From NCBI GenBank assembly GCA_028571685.1, contig CM053162.1, forward strand, positions 49,302,351 to 49,366,350: a stretch of 64,000 nt of DNA. The letters are read 5' to 3'. Below, piece after piece: positions 33,750 through 46,309 of this stretch. How positions within the stretch are numbered: position 1 is the first letter of the stretch; each line of letters begins with the position of its first letter. The notes beneath the pieces are model-generated. The model did not search any database and had not been told where the DNA came from. It was given only the letters and a program-made list of their open reading frames with translations. Position numbers and translations under genes: made by a program. Origin of the DNA: Heterohyrax brucei (Eukaryota > Chordata > Mammalia > Hyracoidea > Procaviidae).

Positions 33750-34190
33750 AGTGTCTACTGCCATATAACAAACCAGTCGAAAACTTAGTGGTTTAAAATA
33801 ATAATTCCTTGTATGGTTCTATGGGTTTACTAGGTTCCTGAGCAGTTCCTTCTTGGATCTGGCTGCACTCAGATCATGGTGTGGCTGCAGACATCAAAAA
33901 GCTCCACTGGTCTGTATGTTCAAGAAGACTCCTTCCCATGGTTGGCCATCAGTACAGACTGTCAGCTGAGAATGCAGCGAGGGCTGTCACCTGTTGTGCT
34001 TACATGTGACCTTTCTTTGTGATGTGGGCTTCATGTAGAATAGCAGCAACTCTGTTCCAAACGGAGTGTCCCAAGACATAGAAGACTGAATCAGCTACCA
34101 TGTGTAGAATGGGCTTGGTGTTACTTTTTCATATTGTGTCATCAAAGCAGGAACATTGAAGAACACGTGAGATCACCTGTCAAGAATAAC
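33750..34190 (+). repeat. ancient interspersed repeat (MER-type), same family as 3100-3560
   Basis: 'gtgtctactgccatataaca', 'aaaacttagtggtttaaaat', 'atggctctgggggtttact'-type wording, then 'tcccatggttggccatcag'. It resembles the copy at 3100. I recognise it by sequence only. Confidence 0.55.
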
Positions 34191-35587
34191 TCTGTCAATA
34201 GTGTTAGCCTTAAAAATAATAGACGCTAACTATTCTTTGGGGCAAAACTCCAGACATCTAGAAAAGAAATGTATATTTATCTTCTTGAGAAGCTGAGGGG
34301 GGGAGCTAGAAATAGTTCAAATTCTATTGCAGTAAATTTGTAACCCAGAAAAGAAGTCTGTGTTCTTTTCTAAATAACTTACTCTGCCTTACTCTTTCCT
34401 GTGCCTACTTACCTGCACAGTCAACACGGTGTGACCTTAAGAGCTAGAATTGCAGATCATGCACTCCAGTGCCTCCCAGCTGCCTGACACTACATCATCA
34501 CTTTCTCAGTGACAGAGCTTGCGGTTCAGTTTTTCTCTTTCTTCCAATTGTCCCCTGGCATGGGTAGAGATTTTGAATATTGTTCCATAATAAAACTTGG
34601 CTTAGGAAGAAAATACTCGCCCTTTCTCTCTATGTCTTAAAAATGAAAACCAAAACAAAAATCTAGAAAGTAGAACGAAACTAATGCTTGAACCTATTAA
34701 ACACAGGGTCTCTAGCTTCAAAGTCAGAGCTTATTCCAGCACAACAACATAACGTTGTTGTAGGAAAAGGAAGGGAGAAACCTACCGTCATCCATTTCCC
34801 TTTACTCTGCTTCCGTGGTCCTTTCTGTATCCCCATCCTGGCTGGAGACAGTGTGCAAAATGCACACATTGCAACTGCTCTTACTAAGAAGTGAGGTATC
34901 TTACATGTAGGATCCATGTTACTCAAAGGACAGGAAAAAGTAACATCACAGTGAAACTCAGAGAGTGGCTTCAGGATCTGCATTTGTGAGGCAGAGAGAA
35001 ACTCTGGACTGGAGTTAATTTTAACAAGTTTGTTGTCTATATCCAATGTTTCCCAGTGCGTGGAGGAGTTGGGAAAAAGAAGAAGGTTAACAGAGGCCTT
35101 AAACTGTGAAAAACTGACAATGAATTCCTTCCTAAGTTTTGTAGGGACTTGTACAAAAATACAGAAAAAGGATCGTATGTTTTGTAACTAAATATTAAAT
35201 AATCTAAATCAAGTTAACAAACTCTTCAATGTATTTTGTACTCATACTTTGAAATATGATTGATTATTCATAATAACAAATTTGAAAAGTATGAAGCTAC
35301 AGCTTTTATACCACTGAAAGTTGGAAACCATGAAAGGATAGATTATTCAATTATTATTCCGCGTGTCTGGATACTCTGTTGATGGCTGAATGATGCTGGA
35401 TAATAAATGAAATCAAGACACAAATAATTCATACATCATTATTTTCTATAAAATATATTTACTTTCATTTCATCACAGTCCTTGATTTTGTTACCATAAA
35501 CAGTATTTTTGCATATTTTATGTGCTACTGATAATAATGTCAAATTTGACAATCATTCTTAACTCATCAGAGTTGTTAGGGAATAAA
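34191..35587. other. unique sequence
   Basis: No repeat or gene recognised. A 121-codon frame (34681-35046, minus) overlaps one on the other strand and has no known domain. Confidence 0.4.
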
Positions 35588-35740
35588 AACACTGGTAATG
35601 AAGTGGTTAAGAGCTATGGCTCGTAATCAAAAAGGCAGAATTTGAATCTACCATGCATTCCTTGGAAACCATATGGGGAAGTTATACTCTGTCCTATAGG
35701 TTTGCTGTGAATTGGAACTGACTCATGGCAAAGGGTATTT
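35588..35740 (+). repeat. AfroSINE, diverged
   Basis: 'aatgaagtggttaagagcta', 'ccttggaaaccatatgggga', 'agttatactctgtcctatag', 'gaattggaactgactcatgg'. Confidence 0.82.
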
Positions 35741-36849
35741 TATTAATTTTAATTTTAGAAACTTCATCCTATTGTAGCAATAGAGATTGTAATTGCCTAT
35801 AAAATTCTTAAATCGATACTTAGATTTAGAAATCAAACAAGAATTTTGCATATCATGTATAAACATTGTAATGGATTGCCTAAGATATTACTATGATCAA
35901 AGTTATTGTAAATTTATTTTAGCTTCTTCACATAAAATGTTAACAATTTTATTACAATTTTTACTACCTCTTCTTTCATTATCTAGGCCTGTACAGTCAT
36001 AGAGAAACTTGGTTTCATATTTTATGCATGTTAAATATAGACACACACATGTATTACGGTTTTACCCAAACTGTAAGTGGTGGAATTGATGTTTAGACAA
36101 TGATTAGAAGCAAAAAATTAGATACTTGGAATTCATACTTTCTTATGCAAGAATCTTTTGCGTTCATGGTATGATAGAAGAGGAATTTGACAAATCCATT
36201 TTTTTGTCTTCTTTCTCAGTAAATGCTTTAGTGGCTTAAAACCTCCCTGCACGTGACTCAGTGCCTGTTTGTGAAGTCAGCAAGACCACTACGTATAAAC
36301 CTTCTCAGCATTCAGGTGCAACTACCTTTTTTTTCATGGATGCAGGGAAATAGATGTGCAGAAGCATTCCCACTCCTGGATCTGAACAGGGTTACACGTC
36401 ATGCTGAACCAACATTGACCTTCGGATCCTGGGTGCTGAGGGCTCATGGGTTCTTTAACATGTATAACATGATATGCAGATGTCTCTAAAGTGTAGAGCT
36501 CAGAGCTGGGCCCTCTTCCCAGGGTCCCAGCATACTGGCTAGCAATATGTGGATCTACTTACATCATATTACTCAGCCGTCTCCTTGTTTTCCATTCCCC
36601 AAGTGATCGTCATTTCCATAACTTCTACTGTTCTCCACAATAAAGTCTTCCTTATTTTCATCCTTCTTTTCTTCCTTTCTTCATCCTCTACATTGCTTTT
36701 TTTCATTGAACTTGTCCTTTTAAAAACAAATTTCCTAAAGAAACACATAGCACAGGAAACAAAGTATGGGATAATTAAAGAATATACACATAAACACAGG
36801 AAAAAATATATAAACATGCATGTGTCTACTTTCTGCCTGTACAACCCTC
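35741..36849. other. unique AT-rich sequence
   Basis: No gene or repeat recognised. Two overlapping frames on opposite strands (36549-36884 and 36569-36862) are Ser/Phe/Lys-rich and look random. Confidence 0.4.
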
Positions 36850-36974
36850 CAGTACTCATCATTCCTATAAGAAATCATTATTAGTAACTTAGTTTATATA
36901 TTTCTGGGCCATTTTCAAGACATTAAAAAGTTGCACAACTTTTTTAAGAATAAAATTTTTTGTAGTCATGAATA

Positions 36975-37027
36975 GTGAGTGTGTTGCTATGAGTCAGAAC
37001 CAACTCAACAGCACCTGATAACAACAA
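36975..37027 (+). repeat. RTE/AfroSINE 3' tail fragment
   Basis: About 50 bp of the shared tail: 'ttgctatgagtcagaaccaa', 'ctcaacagcacctgataaca'. The 'cacctgataacaacaa' ending favours RTE over SINE. Confidence 0.75.
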
Positions 37028-37291
37028 TGGAGAAAGTCATATTTTATCTACAATAAAACAATTAGAATTAAGGGTGAAATTATAAAAAGAATTAATGTAA
37101 TTTTGAAACTAATATGAATAATCAGCTACATAATCACATACCTTTTTTAACTCAATAAATAATGAACTTTTTCGACATCAGTGTAAAAACTAATTTGCAC
37201 TTAGTATTTCATGTAATAAGTAAGCCACTTAACCATTTCTGAGAAAAATGCAGATTTGTTAAATTTTTTATATTAAAAAAATAGAACAATT

Positions 37292-37905
37292 ACCATGTTG
37301 TTAGGTGCTATTGAGTTTGTCATAGTAATTCTGTGTACAATAGAATGAAATCCTGTCCAGTCTTCACAATTATTGTTCTATTTGAGCCCATTGATTCAAC
37401 CTTTGTGTCAGTCCATTTCATTAAGAGTCTTCTCTTTTGCTTACCCTTTGCTAAGTATGATATACTTCTCCAGGAACTGGTCCCTCCTGATAATATGTCC
37501 AAAGTACTTAAGATGACGTCTCGCCATCCTTGCTTTTAAGGAGCATTCTGGCTTTCCTTCTTCCAAGACAGATTTGTTCCTTCTTCTGCAAGTCTGTGGT
37601 ATATTTAACCTTCTTTGCTAATACTATCTCTTGCAGGTACCCTTTATTTTTCAGTTTTCTTTATTCATTGTCCAGCTTTTGCATGCATATAAGGTAGGTG
37701 AAAATACCATGGCTTGAGTCAACAGCACCTTAGATCTCAAAGTACAGTTTAGTATTTTAAGACTTTACAGGGATCTCATGCAGAAGATTTAGCAATGGCA
37801 TGGTGCTGTTTGATTTCTTGACTGCTGCTTTCATGGGCATTGCTTCTGGATCGAAGTAAAATAAAAGTCTTGACAACTGCAATATTTTCTCTGTTTATCA
37901 GCATG
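37292..37905 (-). mobile_element. RTE 3' fragment
   Basis: Starts with 'ttgttaggtgctattgagtt'. The inverse reading covers the RTE C-terminal region up to 'gacaactgcaatattttctc' and 'tttatcagcatg', about 0.6 kb. The minus frame is closed by many stops. Confidence 0.88.
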
Positions 37906-38270
37906 TGGCATGCTTGGCCATTTGTCTTTATGTACTTGCTCATATAAAAATATATGCCTAGACTTAAAATTTATGATTAAAAGAATACTTAAAAATGTTA
38001 CAGGTTTACAAAATCTCCCTCTTGAACTTGTTTTTGTTCATTTCATTCTAGAACTCTTTTGTCAACTTATACTTCTACCACCAGTGCATGAAAATTCATT
38101 TTCTCTCCACACTTCCCAGCACTAGTTGTCATCAATTTTTTTAAATTTTATTTTCACCATATTCAAATGAAATGTGTATTTTTCTGGTTCCATAACGAGA
38201 CATCATCTATCCCTGTGTTTATTATTTATTTGTATTTTTTTCTGTGAATCACCTATTAACATCCTTCACT

Positions 38271-38446
38271 CAAGGAGCCCTTCTGGTGCAGTTGTGAAGC
38301 ACTTGTCTGTTATCTGAAAGGTGCACACGATAAAGATGTGACAGTTTGTTCCTGTGAAGATTACAGGCTTAGAAATCATATGGGGCAGTTCTACTCTGTA
38401 CTACTGGGTCTCTGAGTCAATATGTACTTGACAGCACACAACAACA
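38271..38446 (+). repeat. AfroSINE, long form
   Basis: 'caaggagcccttctggtgca', 'tgaagattacaggcttagaa', 'ggcagttctactctgtacta', 'gagtcaatatgtacttgaca', and an end in acaacaac. It interrupts the ancient L1. Confidence 0.85.
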
Positions 38447-38827
38447 TGTTTTACTAACCTTTTCTCCTATTAAACTGATCTTCTTTTTATTGATTTGAAA
38501 GAACTTCTTAAGTATCACAGATGAAAGATGGCTATGTTATAGATAGCTCTATTTGTGTGTTTCATCTATCTGTACTTATGCTACTACTTAAATCACAGAT
38601 AGTTATCTCTGCTTTTTGTTTTCATCTTAGTTCATGATATCTACCGAGATTTTTTTTCTTTTAAATAGTCAAACGTTTCAAGTTCTCTTTTATGGCTTAT
38701 GTGTTTTGTGGTTTCTCATAGAAAATATAATCTAATAGTATAAAATATATTTTAAATTTTCTCCTAGCAAGTTCATTATTTTATGGTACATTTACCTAGA
38801 AATTTGACACTAAAATATAAAGTGCAG

Positions 38828-39318
38828 AACTAGCATCTCCTTGAAAGTAAAGTGTACCTGACCCAAGCCATAGTACTCTCTATTGTATCACATGCATGCA
38901 AAAGCTGGACAATGAACAAAGAAGACAGAAGAAGAGCTGATACCTTTAAATTGTACTGTTGTAGAAGAATATTGAATGTACCATGGACTGCCAAAAGAAC
39001 AAACAATGTGTTCTGGAAGAAGTATAACCAGAGTGTTCCTTGGAAGCAACGATGGCAAGACTGTGTCTTATATAATTTGGACATGGTGTCGGGAGGATTC
39101 AATCCCTGGGGAAGGACATCACGCTTGGTAGAGTGGAGGGTAGACGAAAAAGAGGAAGGCACTCGATGAGATGGATTGACCCAGTGGCCTCAACAATGGG
39201 TTTAAGTATAAAAATGATTGTGGACATGAAGAAAGATTGAGCAATGTTTCGTTCTGTTGTACGTCAGGTCACCATGAGTTGGAACCAACTTGATACCACT
39301 TTACAACAACAACAACAA
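38828..39318 (+). mobile_element. RTE 3' fragment
   Basis: A good copy of the RTE C-terminus: the plus frame 38852-39169 reads CKSWTMNKEDRRRADTFKLY and CRRILNVPWTAKRTN (105 codons open). It ends in the tail 'gttggaaccaacttgatacc' plus a (caa) run. Confidence 0.92.
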
Positions 39319-39348
39319 CTCATTCGTATCATTATTATATTCTATGTG

Positions 39349-39503
39349 TTGTTGTTAGGTGCCACCCAGTCAGTTCCAATTCATAGTGACCCTGTGGGTC
39401 AGGGCAGAATTGCCCCTCAGAATTTTCCAAGGAATACCTGGTAGATTTGAATTGCCGAAGTCTTGGTTAGCAGCCTTAGCCCTTCACCACTATGCCACAG
39501 ACA
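39349..39503 (-). repeat. AfroSINE
   Basis: 'gttgttaggtgccacccagt', 'cagttccaattcatagtgac', 'cagggcagaattgcccctca', 'ttggttagcagccttagccc'. Confidence 0.85.
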
Positions 39504-40324
39504 TATAATTGCACTTTTGTTAAATCCAATGTCTCCTGATTTAAAATAACCCCCTATGATATATTACATTGTCACATCTATAAGGGTTCATTTCTGAACT
39601 GTTCATTTTCTCATTTGTCTATTTGGTTAATCAAAATTACTTTAATTGCTGACATGTTAATATTCTATTTCTAGTACCCCAAAGTGCTTCCCTTCTGATT
39701 TTCCTTTTTGTTCAAATTTCCTTTACTATTCTTAACCTTTTGCTCTCCAAAATGTACCAGTCAAATTAATGACGTTAATAAGCATAAGTATTAGGTTATT
39801 TAATTGATGTTACATTGAATTTATTTTAGTTTGGGTAAAATTGTCATTATAAATATTTATTACATCACTCATTTTACAGTGAGGAATATCTCTAGTTAGG
39901 TCAGTTATTATGCACTTCAGAAAAGTTTGTCTTCATATTGTTCTCACACTTTTCTTGTCAAGCATATTGCTATGTACATTACAGATTTTTGTTACTATTG
40001 AAAATTGATTTTTATACCTTTGTTGAATTGTAAACAACTGAGTCTTAATTTCCTATTATGCTTTCTATTGATTTTTGATATATAAGAAATCGATTGCTTT
40101 TCATATATTTATTGTTTATCTAGCTACCTTCTGAACTAACTTCTCAGATCCAGTAGTTTTTCAATTATTTCTCTTAGATGTTTTAAGATAACATTCTCCA
40201 AGATTGTATTTTTTTAAATTTATAAATGCAATAAAGGTGAAAGAATTTTTCCTTTTTGAACCCAAAAGTTACACATAAGAACATTTTTTTTAACTTAAGT
40301 AGTTAGTCCAGCACTATTCTATTT

Positions 40325-41515
40325 TGCCTATAGAATCCAGTGAAAACTGTATGAACAAAACATCAGGTGACACAGGAAGCATCAAAAGAGGATGTAAGGA
40401 ATACACAGAGTCACTCTACCAAAAAGAATTGGTCCACTTTCGACCATTTCAGGAGATAGTAAATGATCAAAAATCAGCAACACTGAAGGAAGAAGTCCAA
40501 GCTTCACTGAAGACATTCCAGGGGGGGGGATAAAAAAAATTCAAAGCTCCAGGAGTTGACTAAAAACCAGTTGAGGTGTTTCAATAAAGGATGCAGTGCT
40601 GGAAATGCTCACTCATCTATACCAAGAAATTTGAAAGACAGGTATCTGTACAACTGGCTGGAAGAGAGCCACATTTGTGCCCACACCAAAGAAAAGTGTT
40701 CCAACAGAATTCAGAAATTACTGTACAATATTATCAATATCAGATTCAAGTAAAATTTTACTAAAAATTATTTTAAAACATTTATAACAATACAGCAACA
40801 AGAAACCACTAGAAATTCAAGATGGATTCAGAAGAGGAGATGATCATTTCCCATGTGAACTGGATCTTTTCTGAAAGCAGAAAATACAAGAAATATATTT
40901 ACCTGTATTTTATTACCTATGTAAAGGCATTTGACTGTGTGAATCATAACAAATTATGGATAACATGGAAAAGAATGAGAATTCTAAAACAATTGTGCTC
41001 ATGAGGAATCTACATAGACCAAGAAGCAGCCATTTGAACAAAAAAGAGCATAGTGAATGGTTTAAAATCACCATATTTACTCAATCTGTATGCCAAGTGC
41101 ATAATCCGAGAAGCTGGAGTGTATAAAGAAGAAAATGACATCAACATTGGAGGAAGACTCATAAGTAATCTATTATATGCAGATGATACAACGTTGTTTG
41201 CTTAAAAGAAGAGGGCATTAAGCACTTAATGATGAAGATCAAAGAATACAAGCTTCAGTGTGGATTATACCTCAACATAAAGAAAATAAAAATCCTCCTA
41301 ACTGTATAAACAGAGAAAATATTGAAGTTGCCAAGGATTACATTTTACTTGGGTCTACAATCAACATCCGTGGAAGCAGTGATCAAGAAATAAAATTCTG
41401 TGCCGAATTGGCCAAATCTACCACAAAAGACTTCTTTGAAATGTTAAAATCAAAAATGTCACTTTGAGCAAAGAAGTCATTTTGAAAACTAAGATATGCC
41501 TGACCAGCCATGTTC
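40325..41515 (+). mobile_element. RTE copy, first part (RT domain)
   Basis: Covers the region from the linker to the RT. Motif A is seen as YVKAFDCV with its Asp at 40933-40935. Motif C is intact YADD at 41176-41187. After that comes the C-terminal wording EIKFCAELAKSTTKDFFEML (41258-41467 frame). A polyG run (40521-40529) disturbs the linker. Stops remain, so it is inactive. The second part resumes at 42063, after an insert. Confidence 0.9.
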
Positions 41516-42062
41516 TTTTTTTTCTTTTCTTCTTTTTTTTGGGGGGGAGGGGTACAGTGTGAGGATAGTGTTAGAGATATTTCTTATGTAGTGTATGAAG
41601 AAAAAGAGAATATACTGTATTATAGGGTTTTTTGCGTTGTTTTTAATGCAGATTGCAAGCTCCCCCTTTCTTTCACAGAAGCTAGCTATGTCAAGAGTCC
41701 TTTCATTTGCAATTGAATAATTAGGGCAATAACTCCATACTAATGATGGAGGTTCCAAAGGCTTGGGCTTCTATATTTTAACAGCTCCCTTCTGATGCAG
41801 AAAACAAATCTGCCTTTACACCATAGTTCTTTTGTATCTTTTTGGATAGTTCTTCTAACTTTTTTAAATACGACTCCAGAAAGAATACACAAACCAATAA
41901 ACTGAGAACAATTCACTTGCGACAGGTGTTAGCCATATCTGAATTGCACTCTGTCCATCTTAAACAGACTCTTCATCTGTTGAGATAAACTCACTTTTTT
42001 TGCCATAGACAGCTTCATCTCTGGCCACCCTATGCTGTGATTGGCTGTCGCTTCCCCACCAA
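41516..42062 (-). pseudogene. candidate processed retrocopy or other insert inside the RTE
   Basis: About 547 bp that do not belong to RTE and split it cleanly. The left end is a T-rich tract (41510-41540), as expected for the poly-A of a minus-strand retrocopy. The rest is not a repeat I know. Weak minus-strand frames (for example MAKKVSLSQQMKSLFKM) are read from it, but I cannot name a parent gene. A G-rich block follows the T tract. It could also be an unrecognised repeat. Confidence 0.4.
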
Positions 42063-42513
42063 GATATTTTCAGTCTCCTCGTATGTGCACAGAACATTGG
42101 TCAATAAATAATGAAGACCAAAAAAAGAACTGATGACTTTGAATTGTGATGTTGGAGAAGAATATTGAATATACCATGGACTGCCAGAAGAACCAATAAA
42201 TTTGTCTTGGAAGAAGTATAACCAGAATGCTCCTTAGAAATAAGGATGGCAAGACTTAGTTTCACACACTTCAGATGTATTATCAGGAGAGACCAGTCCT
42301 CTGAGAAGGACATTAGTCTTGGTAAAGTAGAAAGTGGGCAAAAAAGAAGACCGTCAATGAGATAGCTTGACACAGTGGCTGCAACAAAGGACTCAAGCAT
42401 AGCAATGATCATGAGGATGACACAGGACCAGACAGTGTTTATTTCTGTTGTACATGAGGTCATTTTGAGTTGGAACCAACTCCAAAGCTGCTAACAACAA
42501 TAACAACAATGCA
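42063..42513 (+). mobile_element. RTE copy, second part (3' end)
   Basis: Resumes where the first part stopped: 'tcagtctcctcgtatgtgca' corresponds to the RTE block after the RT. The plus strand has 'agaatattgaatataccatg', 'gactgccagaagaaccaata', then the tail 'gttggaaccaactccaaagc' and (caa) repeats. Confidence 0.9.
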
Positions 42514-43289
42514 CGAATTAGCTCTTCGTTTTTGTTAAGGTCTAGTATTACAGCCCAGAAAATGTAACTTGTATCTACTGACTGGAGACACGGAGATTTT
42601 CACTGTAACCTACAATATGATCTGTTTTTGTAAGTTTACTGTGAGCATTTGGGGGAAAAATGAGTGATCTTAAGTTCAGTTTTATTTAGAACATCATATT
42701 CTTTTTTCTGCTTGGTCAGTTTATTTTTGAAAAGTGAATAATTATTTCTTACTATGATTACAAATCTAGGAAATATTACTCTTTTCAAAGAATTTTTATG
42801 TCACAAATGTTTTAAAACTGCATTCTTCATAGTATAATAACTTAGTTGGTTATATCTTCCTGATGTACTCTTTATTAATAGATATTTATTGAACAGATTG
42901 AACATAGATATTTATTGAACATCTCCTATGTATCAGGTATTTGGGTGACTAAGGCAGAGCTGTAATACTAAGCTTTAAGGTCACACAGTCTAGTCAGAGG
43001 GAATAAATCTGAAATGAAAGTAAGTACAATAATTTTTCCAAGTTCTGTGAAGTCATTGAGTTGATACAGTAAAACCTTCAAATAGTTGGAATCTGCGTAA
43101 GGTGGAAACTTGTCAGAGAAGAAAAAAATGCTAATATTTTGACTACAGTGAGTGATAGGAAAACAGTAAGGCTGCACCTGCTTAAAAGCACAAAGTTTGC
43201 AAGACTTGGAAAAACAAGAGAACCCACTCAAGTTCCAGCTCCTACAGATTTCACTGTGTAAGAAAGTGATAGAGGAAACAGAGTGGGAT
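42514..43289. other. mostly unique sequence
   Basis: Includes an 18-bp phrase atagatatttattgaaca that occurs twice, 26 bp apart, near 42879 and 42905. No gene recognised. Confidence 0.4.
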
Positions 43290-44290
43290 TGACTACATGA
43301 GAATATGAAATTCATACTGAGATCGCAAGGCAGCCATTCAAAGAGGCAAAGAGAAGGCACAGGTGCAAAAGCCCTGAGGCAACAACAATAAGCTGAATAC
43401 AACTTAGTAAAAGAAAAATAATTGTGAAGAGAGTACACTAAGTGATGGGAGATGCAGCACGAGATGAGGGAGGGAAAGTAGCACGGACCAAGCAATGTAC
43501 AGCTTTAACCTACAGTGAATTATTTAGATTTTACTGTAGTGTGAGCCGAAGAAGAATTGTAAGCAGCAGAATTGTAAGCAGAGGAGTATTGTTCTTTCAT
43601 TTATAATAAATAGAGCAGTTTGGATGGTGTGTAAGATTAAAAACAGAGACTACTTAATTAGCAATAGTTATAAAAGTCATGATGGTGTTTTGCATTAGGA
43701 TCACTGTGGTCCAACTCTGTGAAGACAGTTATGATAAAAATGTAGTATGATTTCTGATTTTTTTTTTTTTGAGCTATGGAATGGATGGTACACTTTTCAT
43801 GGAGGATGGCAAGACTGAGGACGTAAATACATTTGAGAACATAAGATATGAGTGTGTATGTTAAAGTTCAGTTGCAGGAGAGGAGAAGAATCAAGTTATG
43901 AATTGGAATTGTCAAATATGAGAGCACTCCACAAGCAATGACATCAAGGAGACAGCTGGTTATATCAGACTGGAGTTCAAGGAAGTGATCATGGCTGGAG
44001 GCCAAAGATGAGCTTATAGATGAGGTTATGGAACTGGATAAACTCACATACTGACTTAGTAACTGAGATGAAAAGAGATGGGGGTAAGGATCACCCAGTG
44101 ACAGAACTCAAGATGGAACAACCTCATAAAGGGAATGGAAACTAAGAGAAAGGAGAGTCAGGCAAGGTTAAGGGACAAAGATGTGACCAAATATGTTGAA
44201 TGCCTCTGATTCATAAAACAGGATGAGAATGGCCCATTATCTTGGGCCAAAGACAGTCAATAACCTTGACAGAAGGGAATTCAAACCAGT
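43290..44290 (+). repeat. ancient interspersed repeat, probably old L1 3' region
   Basis: A set of phrases matches an old mammal-wide consensus that I recall: 'aggtgcaaaagccctgaggc', 'gattttactgtagtgtgagc', 'gcagaggagtattg', 'cagactggagttcaaggaag'. It explains the long open frames in the area, including the 175-codon one at 42968-43495 in part. Confidence 0.5.
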
Positions 44291-45297
44291 TCAAATTGGT
44301 TTGCTCAGTGGATGGGAAGCGAAATATTAGAAATAGAAAGTGGTTTCGGTTTATTTCAGTGAAATGTATAGAAACCATTCACTGAGTTAGACAATTTTTC
44401 GTGGTATGTACCTAAGTGAAAAAAACGAAAATCATTTCACCTGGTAAATTCAACTGCTGACAATGAGTTGATCTTAAATATTGTGTTGAGTTAGCTGCTC
44501 AGACCCTGAATCACTTTCTTGCTAGGACATTCCTCAGTTGTTGAAATAGATTAAGCATTTAAAAGAAAGAACAAACAAAAACCTTAACTACTTTTGGTTA
44601 GTGTGAAGAATAATCCCCTTGTCTATTTGGATCTATCAAAACTGTACAATTTCTGTTGTAAAATACTGCATTGTTCATTAATTACCCAGTCTGGTCACAG
44701 TTCATCATTGCTGAAAATTTCCCACCAGTAATCTTGGAAGTGATACAGGTCTTCACTTTGGTTCCATTAAGATTTTATTTTAATACATCTAACCTTCTGT
44801 CTGACAAAGGTGATTTTTTTTTTTTTCCTTGTTCTACTTTCATTTCTAGGATGGTGATAAAAACAAGATTTCTCAGGCACAGTCTTATTACTGGTAGCAA
44901 TTCTAAATATCCAGTGACTTTTCTGGCAGCTAGTGAAAAGATTAACAATAATAATGATATTAGAAAATAAACATTCTTTTTACTCAAAGTTAGAAAGTCC
45001 CATGAGGTCTGATTTAGTGTTTTCTGTCTCTTTTGACCAACAATTTCATGAAAACGGAATAGAAATATTTGATCACTTAATTGGCCTTTTGCTTTCTTGA
45101 TGAAATGAAGATATGTTGAAGATAGTATATTCTATATCCTATGCCAAATATTGCAACTGTGTAACTGATAACTCACAAAAAGAATCTTACAACTGGCGTT
45201 TTTAGATATTTTAATCCATATTTCTTTCAAAAAAAAGAATAGAATAGAATTCAAATGGATGGGGGAAGAATAATATGTATATAAGCCAGCCAATGAC
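44291..45297. other. unique AT-rich sequence
   Basis: No repeat or gene recognised. Two overlapping frames on opposite strands near 44671-44987 are probably chance. Confidence 0.4.
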
Positions 45298-45496
45298 ATG
45301 AATAATGAAACCTTGGTGGTGTAGTGGGTTAAGTGCTACCACTGCTAACCAAAAGGTTGGAGTTCAAATCCACCAGGCACTCCTTGAATACTCTATGGGA
45401 CAGTTCTACTTTGGCCTGTAGGGTCACCATGAGTTGGATCAGACTCAATAGCACTGGGTTTTGGGTTTTTTGTTTGTTTGTTTTTTAATGAATAAT
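45298..45496 (+). mobile_element. AfroSINE with target duplication
   Basis: A complete short-form SINE (45307-45487): 'gaaaccttggtggtgtagtg', 'ggttggagttcaaatccacc', 'gacagttctactttggcctg', 'cactgggttttgggtttttt'. Flanked by atgaataat at 45298-45306 and 45488-45496. One of the better preserved copies. Confidence 0.92.
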
Positions 45497-45726
45497 ACTC
45501 AGATTTTTAATGTCTAAGATTGCTTTGGAAATCTTTTAGGAAAGGGATGTGTTATGAAACAGAATGGACAAAGCCTGTGCTTTGAAGGAAGTTTTGATAG
45601 GTCTCATGAAAACAGGATATTGGACACAAAGTTGACAATGTCTCAGTTTGGTGGAGGGCAGTAAATCCACAAGGCCTTACCAGCCTTATCTGGAAAACTA
45701 GGGTTGTCCAGGAAGAAATATGGCTA

Positions 45727-45882
45727 TGAGTTGGAATCCACTGCTGTTGAGCCAATTCTGACTCATAGTGACCCTACAGGACAGAGGAGAACTGCTACAT
45801 GGAGCATCTGGTGGATTTGAACTGCCAATGTTTCCGTTGGCAGCCATGGCACTTAACCACTACTATGCCACCAGGTTTTCCT
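45727..45882 (-). repeat. AfroSINE
   Basis: 'gagttggaatccactgctgt', 'gagccaattctgactcatag', 'gtggatttgaactgccaatg', 'ttaaccactactatgccacc'. It is 230 bp from, and inverted relative to, the SINE at 45307. Confidence 0.88.
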
Positions 45883-46309
45883 TTATTTGTTTTGCATAGT
45901 CACCAGAAATGTAGCTAAAAATGTTTCCCTCTAATTCAGGGTCAACCCCAATACATTACCAAGGTTGATGTCACTCTCTCTCTAGGAAATAATAAAGAAG
46001 TAGTCTTTAGCCTCGCTCCAGATGAAGTCCAAAGGGAACTCTGTACTGCTTATAATGATTGCCTTCCATTGGCCTGAATGAATTAAGTGCCTCCTCAGGG
46101 AATGGTGTTCAGACTGTGCCAAAGAGATGGAGAACTTGAAGCTTATTGCTGGAGAATGCATCGCAAACTAAAGAGAGGATGTCAGCAGACACCAGGATCT
46201 GCTGTGGGAGGTGAAAGGTGTAGTTTATTATTACTCAGGGGCTGCTATGTTTATTTCTAGTTGTTCTGTCAATAGGTAATAGGGCAACATTTTAGAGAGG
46301 TTCTGCTCT
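45883..46309. other. unique sequence
   Basis: No repeat or gene recognised. Confidence 0.35.

Larger units (their letters stand above)
36850..40270 (-). mobile_element. ancient L1 (L1M type), heavily interrupted
   Basis: Readable blocks of old L1 3' UTR and ORF2 on the minus strand: 'ctcaataaataatgaac', 'ttctaccaccagtgcatgaa', 'cacttcccagcactagttg', 'ctgtgaatcacctattaaca', and, after the insertions, 'tgttgaattgtaaacaactg'. It is broken by a SINE tail (36975-37027), RTE (37292-37905), AfroSINE (38271-38446), RTE (38828-39318) and AfroSINE (39349-39503). The left edge is uncertain. Confidence 0.6.

Noticed and set aside
42968..43495. 175-codon open frame on the minus strand
   Set aside because: It is the longest frame in the window but overlaps an ancient dispersed repeat, is Cys/Ser/Phe-rich with no domain, and has no splice or promoter context.
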